Origin: Trissonchulus latispiculum
Taxonomy: Eukaryota > Nematoda > Enoplea > Enoplida > Ironidae
Direction: 5' to 3'
Assembly: GCA_030248195.1 (NCBI GenBank)
Contig: JASAND010028718.1
Span: forward strand, 1 to 64,000
DNA: 64,000 nucleotides
A program made the position numbers and the translations under genes. Positions 24,901 through 37,700 of the stretch are shown here, one piece after another (positions within the stretch are counted from its first letter, which is position 1; each line of letters begins with the position of its first letter). Under the pieces are notes generated by a model. The model did no database searches, was not told where the DNA came from, and saw only the letters and a list, made by a program, of their open reading frames with translations.

Positions 24901-25665
24901 GGAACCAGCTTTGGGGCAGTATAGGGAATCTAGTCAGCGCCTAAAATGATAGAAACCAGCTTTCGGTGCAGAATGGGGAATCTAGTCAGCGCCTAAAATG
25001 ATTTAAACCAGCTTTTGGGTGCAGAATAGGAAATCTAGTCAGCGCCTAAAATGATAGAAACCAGCTTTTGGGTGCAGAATAGGAAATCTAGTCAGCGCCT
25101 AAAATGATTGAAACCAGCTTTTTGCGCAGAATAGGATCCTAGTCAGCGCCTAAAATGATTGGAACCTGCTTTGGGGCAGTATAGGGAATCTAGTCAGCGC
25201 CTAAAATGATTTAAACCAGGTTTTGGGTGCAGAATAGGAAATCTAGTCAGCGCCTAAAACAGGTTTTTTTTTGGTCGCGGACAAGTGTGCATTTTTTGTG
25301 CATTTTTAAAAAATAGTGTGCATTTTGGAAAAAATGTGTGCATTTTTAAAAATTGCTTATTTTGAACAATAACGTACATTTTTGGCCGTAAATTTGTATT
25401 CTACCTATTTTTGGCTTTAAGTGGAATCCCACACTTTATATAGTTAATGTTTTAATCATGATTTTAGATCTTAACTGGTTAGCACACGTGTATACTGATA
25501 TTTACGCAAATGCATAACTAACAAATTAAAGTATATAGGTGTCGTGTTTTGACATCTGCAATGCAGTGAACCTATTAAACTATAAGCTAAAAATAGTGAA
25601 GAACATAAAATCAAGATAGGGTTGTCAATTTACTGCCAAATTATATACGTGCTTATATATATAAT

Positions 25666-25704
<39 letters not shown>

Positions 25705-28700
25705 CAAGAATTTCAAAGTTCAAAGAAATTGCGGATTGATGTAGTTCAGCCCCGCTAATATCTATATAAAGAAGAAATTTGATTGAAACTCGATGCCGGG
25801 GGCTGGGGGACGGAGTCCCCCAGAAGCTGAGAATTTTTGGAATTTTGGACACGAAAGAAATTTTTATGAACAATTTCTTACCGTTTTAACTGATTAATAA
25901 ACGGAAATGAGAGCTAGCATTGTACGCGACGAACCGTTGTAGAGGAAAAAATGTAAAGAAATAGTTTAAGAGAAATTGGCTTCAGCCGTTTATTTTTGAC
26001 GATGAAGGAACGCACAGTATATATAATAATATGTATAAATACTTACAACCTATAGCAAAAATATTTCAATAATTAATTAGTGGCTTTAGTAAAGAAGAAT
26101 AAAACAAAGTAAGGTCGTTGTGGCCATGCCATGACTGAAAAATAGTAAGGGAAGCGGGGGTCTGGGGGCGGCAGCCCCCAGCTAAAAGCTAGAGCTTTTT
26201 TTAATATTTTAAGCACTTAGGAAATTTTTTAGAGCATTTTGTGGTTAGCGGAAGCAAAATTTGACTGTGCATTTATGTGTGCATTTTTAAATTTGAGTGT
26301 GCATTTTGGAAAAAAAGTGTGCATATGCACAATAAAATGCACAAAAAAAAACCCTGGCCTAAAATGATTGAAACCAGCTTTTTGCGCAGAATAGGAGTCT
26401 AGTCAGCGCCTAAAATGATTGGAACCAGCTTCTTGGTGCAGTATAGGGAATCTAGTCAGCGCCTAAAATGATAGAAACCAGCTTTTGGGTGCAGAATAGG
26501 AAATCTAGTCAGCGCCTAAAATGATTGAAACCAGCGTCTGGGATAGAATAGGCGCCTCTCTCCATCCACCCTATTCGCGTGAACTCGAAGATTTCTCGTA
26601 GAATTACCTCACCAATGGCTTTGTTCAAATTTGCCTGTACGTATATACGTAGATACGTTTTTCTGCAGTTTTTCGCGGAGTATATATGTACAGGAGAGCA
26701 GTTTCCTGTAGGTGTTGAGGTGATACGTCATTACATTACAGACAATATCTGGTATCCTTCACATATTTACGTACTGTTGAATGTATGAAATAACGCATTA
26801 TGCTAACCATAGTTTGTACCCGAGTAGGTACGTATATATGCAGCAGTTGAGATTGAACTAAATTTAGCTTGATGCAGTCTACGTGCGTATATGTGTACGT
26901 TCGAGTTACGAATGTTTATAAAAGAATATAGAATTATGAATGAATAGCTGACAGAAATAATATTTAACAGTGCGGCACGTAACTAGTCCCGCCTGACGTC
27001 TGCTAACTATTCATTGCTTTCAGTACACCAGAGAACACGTTACTTTGCAATTAGCGTTCCGTAGTTCAGCTCCTTGTTCGCAATACTGACCTGCTAATGG
27101 GGTTCAATACTGATTACATTTATCTCGTGCTGTCATTTCATGCCAGTGCGTTTTATTTACGCCATCGTGATTTAGTATCTGAGCACTTCACGCGAATAGG
27201 GTGGATGGAGAGAGGCGCCCATTCTATCCCAGACGCTGATTTCAATCATTTTAGGCGCTGACTGGATTTCCTATTCTGCACCAAAAAGCTGGTTTCAATC
27301 ATTTTAGGTGCTGACTAGATTCCTATTCTGCGCAAAAAGCTGGTTTCAATCATTTTAGGCGCTGACTAGATTTCCTATTCTGCACCTAAAAGCTGGTTTA
27401 AATCATTTTAGGCGCAGACTAGATTTCCTATTCTGCACCCAAAAGCTGGTTTCTATCATTTTAGGCGCTGACTAGATTCCCTATACTGCACCAAGAAGCT
27501 GGTTCCAATGATTTTAGGCGCTGACTAGACTCCTATTCTGCACAAAAAGCTGGTTTCAATCATTTTAGGCGCTGACTAGATTCCCTATTCTGCACCAAAA
27601 GCTGGTTTCTATCATTTTAGGCGCTGACTAGATTCCCTATACTGCACCAAACAGCTGGTTCCAATCATTTTAGGCGCTGACTAGACTCCTATTCTGCGGA
27701 AAAAGCTGGTTTAAATCATTTTAGGCGCTGACTAGATTCTCTATGCTGCACCAAAAGCTGGTTTCTATCATTTTAGCTGCTGGATAGACACTAATCTGCT
27801 CTCGAAACTATTGGCATTTTTCCGCTTTAGCCACATTTCCCTATTCTCCCCTTTAGTAATGACCGTTAGGGCATTTTTGTTACTAGTGGTGGTACTTGAA
27901 ATCATAGAATATATAAATATTGTAATAAATAATATATGACGGACTTGTACTTGGAACGTTTTCAAGGTTTTATCTCAGTCGCAATTTGCGTGTTGTTTGG
28001 TACCAGTTTAAGAATGTTTTCACACAAAACCCAGCCAAAATTTATTCTAATGCGCTTGAGTCTAAGTAATGTTCTTCTATTTAAATTATTTGAAAATGTC
28101 TTAAGAAACTAGAATAACCCCAGGAGTCGCTGGTACGTTTCATAGTGACAACGTACTTTTTTATTTCTTAATATGAGCGGGGGAAGTCTTCATATTTGTG
28201 TTATGCACATATTGCACTTGCGGCACCTTAATGCTTAACGCAATTGCTTACGCATGTTAAACGTAAGTATATATTCATATGTAGGTTTGTTTTACAGGGA
28301 TATTTGACATAGAAAAATTAGTTAAAGCAGTTGGGCTAATGGGTTGTAAGGCACAACGCGTACTACAGCAAACATTGCCAGAAGCAGACGTGGACGCCTA
28401 CCCAAGGTATATTTTGGGAGCTAAACTTTGGTACCAATATGTGTTTTGCTTTATACTGTAAATTGGCTTCATGCATATGTACTTACGTAAGTGTAATTAC
28501 TAGTTAGAGCTTATAAATTCAGATCAGACGATCACTAGCGTAGTCAGAAAAATTTCGGGGGAGGGGTGCAACAATTTGGGGGTCCGGGGGGGGAGTCCCT
28601 CAGGAGCTGAAAAATTTTTCCATTTCTAATTTTAGAATTTTTACAAAGCATTCTTTGAAATGAAAAAATACGTAAGACCCAGCACGCAAATGACTGTTTA

Positions 28701-31700
28701 TGCACCCAAATGATGCAGAAGATGGTCAAAGCATACCAAAGGTATTTACTATTTGGTACTCATTTTGGGATGCGAAACACGTATTATGATGGTGCGGTAC
28801 ACTTATTTCGCGCCAAAGGCCCGACAGCTTTTTGAAAAATAGTCGTTCTACACATGCATGGCAGGGAAAAATTCCAGGGAGGGGGTCCGCAATTTCGGGG
28901 AGGGTTCCCCATTCCCCCGCCCCTGGCCACGCGCCTGCAGACGATTATACTCTGCTGATCGTGTCTTAACAAAGGGAACGTTACACCCTCACTTAAAAGT
29001 TACCCTTAAAAGTCAGTTTCATCAGAATTGCTTGCGTTAAAATGACGTAATTTGACGATGCTTGAGTTTGAATGAACACCTATAAGCTGACAGTCCGTAG
29101 TTAAAAATTGTGTGACTTTTAAATTTTATTAAATTTTAAATCGACGACAAAGCTTCTGTAACGAACTTTCACACAATTCAGAGAGAAGCCACAACTGTGC
29201 GGGCAGTGTTAGGAAACGGAGAGCTAACGTCAGCTATAGGCTGTTGTCGATGGCCACGACAAATCATAATTTTTCCGTGGGCTTTTCGCTCAAATCTAAG
29301 AACCATTAGGATACGATTCGGTGTGATATGTGGGGGTGAACACTAGGGATGGGCGCGGAAAAAAGGACTGGAAAAAAAAGGTTTTTTCCGTTTTTTTCCA
29401 TTTTTTTCCGATGGGGTGGAAAAAAATGGAAAAAAATTCCTAACGTTATTTTAACAATTTTAACAAAGAAATATGTTTTCTGAGCTTTTCCAGCAATTTC
29501 ACACTATTTACAACCTTTTCCGAGGGTGATAGTAGGTGGGGGTATGTTAAACCTAAAGAAATTGTATTTTTGTTTTTTCGACGCATCGGAAAAAAATGGA
29601 AAAATATTCGGGACATGTTCTGAAAGTTAATTTATGACCTCAGAACATTAAGAAACTATCAAAAACAGTGCTTAATGAGGTAAGAATACGATATTCATGA
29701 ATTTGAGCTAATTTTGGGATTTGACATTTTTTCCCTTGGAATGTGAAAATGATTGCATAACTCAGGTAGAGTTAATAATTCCATACCTAACAGTGGAGTG
29801 TTCAACCAAAACTGCTAAAATGCCTGGAATTATTTACTTTACGAAGCGCGTTACCTACGAAAACCACAAACCAGGTCTAGTATAACCGCCAAGGTATACA
29901 GAAGTCACTTGTCCTTTGCTTTACACCTTCACCCGCTGAAAATATTTGATTCCTATAATCAATATTGGAACCTTTCTAAGCGCTTGTGTTATTGCATTAC
30001 CCCTGTGGGGCTACTAAATATCGTGAAAACTGCTTCGGTGCATGCAAAAACATGAAATACCGCAACTTTTAGAACATTGTGTAATTTTGGAGTGACCGGA
30101 AAAAAAGGAAAAAAAATGGAAAAAAATGGAAAAATACCGGAAAAAAAGGTTTTTTTCCGGCAATCTTTTTTTTCCGGAAAAAAACCAACCCTAGTGAACA
30201 CATATCCCCAAATATCTGGTAGCAAGAGTACATAATGGTAAGAGTATGACACTAAGCCTAGTCTCTGTTATCAGAGCAAAAACTATGCTATGTTCGTTAA
30301 CGGCTGACCCCCTCACAAATTGGACCCATCACTTCAAAGAAATTCCCATGCTATGTTTGTGTTCTAAAGCTCGCAACAGACGCACATTGAACCAACTGAG
30401 TAGTTGTGTTTTCCAGTTTTAGCATGCAAACGTAGCGCTAAAATTGGGTCCAATTTGTCCAATTTGTGAACATAACATAGTTTTTGCTCTGATAACAGAG
30501 ACTAGGCTTAGCTGGTGGTGTACAACTTTCATTTCTTTAACTTAGTGTCATACTCTTATCGTTATGTACTCTTGCTGGTAGTAACTTCATCTGTATTGTT
30601 TTAATCTTTACCAAGTTTAGACCTCCAAGTGATCCTAGACTTTGCCAGAAACGTCCACCGGTAGTGACAATTATGGGCCATGTGGATCATGGAAAAACGA
30701 CTCTGTTAGACGCCCTGCGAAAGTCAGCTATTGTCGATCAAGAATTTGGCGGAATCACGCAGCACATTGGCGCTTTTTCAGGTAAAGGTTCCCAGGTTTA
30801 GAACTATGCTGGATAAGGCTCTCTGTTCTCTTTCGCGCGCTCAGCCTTCTGTGCTGTCCAATGTCAGTGAAACCTATTGAACGAACAGTTAACGATGGTT
30901 TCGTGTTTGCTAAAGCCCCGTTAATTGTTATAACTTAGGTCTTGGCTCAAGGGAACTTGAGATAAACTTGTGGCTGCTGGGACGTGATGCACTTACTTGC
31001 TATTACCAAGAGTACATAATATAAGGCAGGGTATGCCACTAGGGATACTCAGTGTTATCAAGGCGAATAACTACTTGTTCGCTAACGGCTGACCCCACCC
31101 GCAAACTGCATCGGTCACTTGAACGATATTCGCTCGCTGTGATTGTGTTCTAAACTTCTAAGCAGACACAAAAGTCGCGCACACAGTTCTTGTGCTTTGA
31201 GCTTAAGCACGTAAGCATAGAACAAGTGAGCGCACCCCATTTCGACTTGGTACTGATTTCCGGGATGGTCACTTGAGTACAATTTGCGGGGGGAGGTTAG
31301 CCGTTAGCGAACAGAGCATAGTTTTGCTCTGATAACTGAGAGCATGCTTAGTGATATATACATGATACAGTGATTCTGGTTTAGTTCTTCCTTTTTCATG
31401 ATAATCGCGGAAAATTTATGTGCTATATGCTTCATAATTTTGAAAGTATATATATAATTCCTTCTCTACTCTCTTCCATACTAACGGGTTTTAAGAAAAC
31501 AAAGCTTTTGTAAAATTGGTCTCTCCTAGCTCTTTACCCCACCCTTTTACGACTTATAGTCGTACTAAAGTATTTTACGACTGTCGTCGTACTAAAGTCT
31601 TTACGACCTATGTCGTACTAAAGTATATCTACGTACTATTGAAGCCGTACTAATACTTACTAATTCTTACTCTAGCCTAAAGTGTATATTTTGGGAATTA

Positions 31701-34700
31701 TCTATGTATTAGCATTGAACTAACATTGAATAAATAAATGTATTATCTTTTGAATGAGAATAGCTTTGTCATGTCTGTAGAATCTATCGAGTTCCTGCTT
31801 TCTGAGTACGTTTCAAAAATATTAAGGAAGCAGCAGTGAAATTTGTTAATTTGTTAACAGAATTAAATTCTGTTAAAATTTCATGTTTCATGTTTTAAAT
31901 GTTTTAATTATCGAAATATTAGGGAATTGTCCAATTTCTTACCCTACCCATTGTTAACAGTTTTCAAAATGAGAAATTTTTCATATTTTGGAACGAGAAC
32001 AGTTTTTGTCTTGTCTTCAGAATCTATCGAGCTCCTGCTTTCTGAGGACTTTTCAAAAATATTTATATAATTTAAGGAAACGGTGATGAAATTTATTAAT
32101 TTCATTCTTTTAGAATTTCACGTCTCATGTTTTGAAATGTTTTAATTAACGAAATATTAGGGAATTGTCCAATTTCTTACCCTTTGTTAACAGTTTTCAA
32201 ACTGAGAAATGTTTCATATTTTGGAACGAGAATAGTTTTTGTCTTGTCTTCAGAATCTATCGAGCTCCTGCTTTCTGAGTACTTTTCAAAAATATTTATA
32301 TAATTTAAGGAAACGGTGATGAAATTTATTAATTTCATTCTTTTAGAATTTCACGTCTCATGTTTTGAAATGTTTTAATTAACGAAATATTAGGGAATTG
32401 TCCAATTTCTTACCCTTTGTTAACAGTTTTCAAAATGAGAAATGTTTCATATTTTGGAACGAGAATAGTTTTTGACTTGTCTTCAGAATCTATCGAGTTC
32501 CTCCTTTCTGAGTATATACTTATTAAAAATATATATAATTTAAGGAAACGGTGATGAAATTTATTAATTTCATTCTGTTAGAATTTCATGTTTCATGTTT
32601 TAAATAGTTTAATTATAGAAATATTAGGGAATTGTCCAATTTCTTACCCTACCCATTGTTAACAGTTTTCAAAATGAGAAATTTTTCATATTTTGGATGT
32701 CATATATGTTTGTTCACCACACTAATGACACTTTATGAGGCGACTGGCGGCGAAACTATCTTTCACTTATTTTGTAAAAGATTTTTCCAAAGCATCCTAA
32801 AGAACTTAGTTCTACACTTCTCCACTGATGAGCCGCAAGTGTTTGAACCAGGTCTGGCAGAGGTCGCATGCACTACTAATATAGGAATTTAATGTGTTTT
32901 TACGTGTACATATGATAACTGGAAAATGTAATGTTGGAATTAGCACGAGAGTGTATTTTATTTATTTCTTTAATGTTGGACGGGCTTCTGTTTTTGTTCA
33001 CTTCAACCCATAAATAAATTCCGAAAAAGGAAAAATAGTGGTACGTAAACTAACTTGTTTCTATAATACATGATACAGTGATGTATACTCTTAGTTATTA
33101 TGTACTCTTGCTATTAGTATCAGCATCTTAACTCTGTCCACTTTTCAACCTGAATAATTTTGATTGCGAGCCAACAAAACCTGATTGCAATGCAAATAAA
33201 TTGATGAAAGTACCAGAATCGCACTGTTTTTCTTATATTGCATGCGATATTTTCAACTGCAGGACTAGTGTTATTTCGATTTTCAGTTGCTCTTCCGGTG
33301 ACTGGTGAACCAATCACGTTTTTGGACACTCCTGGTCATGCAGCTTTTCATTCTATGAGACAGCGAGGTGCCAATCTAACGGACATTGTTGTCCTAGTGG
33401 TGGCTGCTGACGATGGAGTCATGGATCAAACTAGAGAAAGCATTAAATTTGCTAAAAATGCTAAAGGTGCATGCCTAAGTTTGTATAATACAGCGATTTT
33501 AATTTCCTGATTTCACATTTAATTGTTAATTGCTCATACTAAAGTCTGACCAAAAAATGTAGGGAGCGAAACTGTTTTGTTTATACTGAACTACCGGTAC
33601 ATTTTTGCTGCAGCAATGTATATATTTTCTGAACCGTCATGGCAAGAACTTTCTTTTGGTTGAGAAAACATTTTAAAAAAAATAAAATTCATCAAAAGAA
33701 GCCGATTTTTTTAAGTTTTGAAAGATCAGTAGAAGTCAGGAACTAGCCGTTCGGTGGAAAATTAGCCCATGTCCCGAACATATTGAATCCAGAATATCAG
33801 CTGATTTCGTCAAAAATTGCGATAGTTATTCAATTTTTTCGATTTTCAAAATCCTTTGATCTTTGCCGCTTTTCCAACTTTGACTGGCTATTACTCGCGA
33901 CTCACTCAATGCAAAAATTTTTTAATTGGATTTTCAGGACCGCTTACGTGTTAGCTTTCAAGTGATATATGTGGTTTTTCAAAATTTGAAAATCTATTTT
34001 TTCGAAAAATACCACTTTTTGACCCAAAATTTCGACAACACGAATCCAGCAAAAGTGGGTAAAAATAACATTGTCATAAAGTTTAATCTGAGCTGAATCC
34101 AACGATATAAAGTTTTTGTGGCTACATCTTAAATTGCCCCAGCAACGAATTTTTAAACAATTTCCTATTTCAGCTGATTTCTGACAAGTTGTGCTATATT
34201 GTGCATTGATTTGCCGCAAATAGTGTAAACTAGCCAAAAACCGGCTAAAAAGCGAAATTGTTTAAAAATTCGATGCGGATGCGATACAAGTCGTTGCCAC
34301 GAAAACTTTATATCGTTGGATTCAGCTCAGATTAAACTTTATGATAATATTATTTTTACCCACTTTTGCTGGATTCGCATTGTCGAAGTTTTGGTCAAAA
34401 ACTGGTATTTTTCGAAAAAATCGATTTTCAAATTTTGAAAAACCCCATATATCACATGAAAGCTGACACGTAAGCGGTCCTGAAAATTCAATTAAAAAAT
34501 TTTTGCATTGAGTGAGTCGCGAGTAATAATCAGTCAAAGTTGGAAAAGCGGCAAAGATCAAAGGATTTTGAAAATCGAAAAAATTGAATAACTATCGCAA
34601 TTTTTGACGAAATCAGCTGATATTCGGGATTCAATATGTTTGGGACATGGACTAATTTTCCGCCGAACGGCTAGTTCCTGACTTCTACTGATCTTTCAAA

Positions 34701-37700
34701 TCTTAAAAATTCGGCTTCTTTTGATGAATTTTAATTTTTTAAAAAATTTTTTCAACCAAAAGAAAGTTCTTGCCCATGACGGTTCAGAAAATATATACAA
34801 TGCTGCAGCAAAAATGTACCGGTAGTTCAGTATAAACAAAACAGTTTCGCTCCCTACATTTTTTGGCCAGACTTTAATTAGTGCAATACATTGATTGATT
34901 ACTGGTAGTTGCTGCCTTTTTGATTATTCTATTTTTGCTAATCTAAAACTAGCAGTGGGGTAACGAAAAAATGGCCAAGGGGTTAGCAAAAATGACTGGA
35001 AAAAATTAGTTTTAACACAACAATTTTAAAAAGTTTCTGGCTTCGCCGGAATTTTTGGTAAATATTTTCGAATTTTCTGTAATAATCGGTTAAACTTTTG
35101 AAATTTTTCAAAAGATTGAAGGTTTTGTCTAAAAAATTGTACATTTTAATAAAATTTGCGTTAGTTTTTCGAAAACTTTCACTAATATTCTTGAGGTGCA
35201 AGCCCACTTGAAAATTTCTGTTCCAAATTTAAGCCCCTTCAAAATTTTCTGGGGACAAGCACAAGGCCCTCTCATTAGCTGACACTATGTTAATGTATGC
35301 CTACGACTTCTTTGAAATCTTTGATCCTTTGCCATAGTTTGATGCCCGCTGTTTCGACTTTCAAATTTACCCTCTTATGCCCTATTTTAATTTCCTCTGG
35401 CGAACGTTTCGAAGTGCTGCTGTAATGTGTTGTATGTAGAAACGACGGGTAGTAATGAGAATGAATCAGTTGCAAATGTTTGCATCAAATCCTTTTAGCA
35501 CAAGCAACACTGGGACATTGCCTTAACGTTTGCTTCATTTCAGTTCCTATCATCGTTGCCATAAACAAGTGTGATAAATTCAATGCTGATATTGAACGCA
35601 CTAAACGATCTATTCTGGAAGCCGGGTTGGTATTGGAAGAGTACGGTGGTGATATTCAATGTGTTCAGATTTCAGCTTTGAAGGTTAGTGTTCATTGTTC
35701 AGATTTTGCCTCGTGAAAGTCCAGGTTTTTCTGTGGGGAGCTTCTCGAGGTATGCCCCCTGACTTGCAAAAGATCCTTTTTCTGCAAAAAAGTACTTTCT
35801 ATCAAAAGCAGCGTTAGATTTGCACTGATTACGTCGTGACTTTTTCAAGATTTTAAGACAAATTTTCATATCAAAAGGGACACTTCGTTGTAAGAAGGAA
35901 AGATTGTTTTGAACCGTCAAGTAAAATAGGACATGGTTATAGACTGTTCTGACAGGGTTGGTAATCGTTACGGTTTTTGAGAGGAAGTTTCTTGCTTAGA
36001 GGATTTTGTGCTTAATTAGTTAAGCCTTAGTAACGCCAAACTGTTTTAGGCACATGTCTTTGCTTAGGATGTGATGTTATAGGGAGAAAATTTGACTCAA
36101 TTGCAAGAAGCCATTTTGACCTTAGCTGAAGTCATGGATTTGAAGAGTGACTATGATGGTCTAATGGAGGGAGCTGTTGTTGAGTCCAAAGTTGATCCTG
36201 GTAAGGGGTAGGTTATAAGTGTAACTATATCTGACCTTGCTATTTTGTACCCTTGCGATTGTTTATTTCAGGAATTAATGCTTCCGTCATAAAGTCTTGC
36301 TATTAGTCTTTGAATTCCGTAGCGGTTCCAATGCTGGAATGCATTTTCAAGCTGGGCAGAAATGGGGAAAGGGAAGGAAAGACCTGGAACCAACTTTGGG
36401 GGCTATAACTTCTAGACTGGAACTTGCGAGAGTATTTCTTGGTCATTTTTGCCATTCCAATAATTATCTTCATTTGCAAATCAGTGTCCAAACGGTACAC
36501 TTAAAATTTTTTTACAGTTTAGTTTAAGCTGGATTTCTTACCGAGGTTGAATGTTTTTCAGTGAGTTTTGGAAGGAGAACTGGGAACAGTAAACATAAAA
36601 ACAAGTTACATGTATTTGTCGACTGCATTTTGCTATAAGCAAACCCAAATTTTATTTTCTTTGTAGCATTCTTGCATTATCTCTAGCTTGGCAAGTGGTT
36701 TGCTTCAGTTTGATCCGATATCTGAGTTGTGTGTACAATTATTTTATTATTATGTTGTTCAACAGGAAAATTGCCACCGTTCTTGTTCAGCGTGGGTCTT
36801 TGAAGCAGAAAGCAGTCGTCGTAGCTGGATCTTCCTGGTGTCGTGTAAGAATTATGAAAGTTAATACCTACCTAAGGTTATTGTGAATAAAATGCTGGGA
36901 TATGGTTGCGGTTTCTTCGATTCCTACGATGTGGTCCTCTGTAATTTTCATTGTCTTTGTTGTTCTAGGTTCGGACTATGGAAAATGAGTTTGGGCAGCA
37001 GATAAAGAAAACAACCCCATCAATGCCTGCTGAAGTTACTGGTTGGCGTGATCCACTCCCAGCGGCAGGGGAAATAGTATTAGAAGTAGAAACCGAAGTA
37101 TGCAGACAAATTTCTAGTGGTCAAAATAATGAAATGTAAAATTTTTGTTGAAGCACTTTGCTATAGTTTCTAGCCCAAACTTTCGAAGATGTAGTTGCTC
37201 AGCCCAGAGACAAGTTGGGTACTGTCCTAGGAGGGTACTTAAAAGGATGTCTAGGTGCTGTCTGGGAGGGAGTTAGGAGACTTCCTAAACCCGTTTCAAA
37301 AGATTTCTCCTAAATTTAGCTGGCGCTGTCCCTAACTTAGGAGAAAAGTTAGGAGTGGTGAATAGCACTCCTAGCTTATGAGAATCTTTTGCAACCCAAT
37401 TCTCCTAAGTGACCACCTAAGCTGATCTTAGGAGCGCTCCTAGGCTTAGGAGAATCTTTTGCAACGCGGCCCAGGCCACTGTAGAATGGAGATTTGGAGG
37501 AGCGGATTTTTTAATCGCCTTTTCTAAAGTCTGACACAAAAATGTGTGTACAAAATCTGTAAGACCTCCAGTGAACTAAATATAAGTCGTAACCCCATAA
37601 AACCATATATTTTCGGAATCCTTGCAGCGAGACGAACATTTTTATCAAATTTAAAATTTTTCAAATTTCAAAAATTTTAAAATATCGATTTTTTGAGGAC

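Larger units (their letters stand above)
23937..27886. mobile_element. Large foldback element with minisatellite arms (about 3.9 kb)
   Basis: The left end CTAGTAACAAAAATACCCTAG and right end GGGCATTTTTGTTACTAG are inverted. Next inward, both arms have the GGGGAGAATAGGGAAATGTGG and GCGGAAAAATGCC modules, then many units of about 53 bp (CTAGTCAGCGCCTAAAATGA...AAACCAGCTTTTNGGTGCAGAATAGG in pieces), forward at 24040-26550 and inverted at 27215-27780. The centre (about 26585-27185) is bordered by the inverted pair TATTCGCGTGAAC / TTCACGCGAATAGG. The left arm has an internal duplication of about 685 bp (23822-24040 repeated at 24505-24725) and a hAT-like insertion. The layout resembles Foldback-type transposons, whose arms also hold internal repeats. 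Confidence 0.8.

Noticed and set aside
24040..27780. CRISPR-like array
   Set aside because: The 53-bp units are contiguous without spacers, vary gradually and occur in both orientations in eukaryotic DNA.
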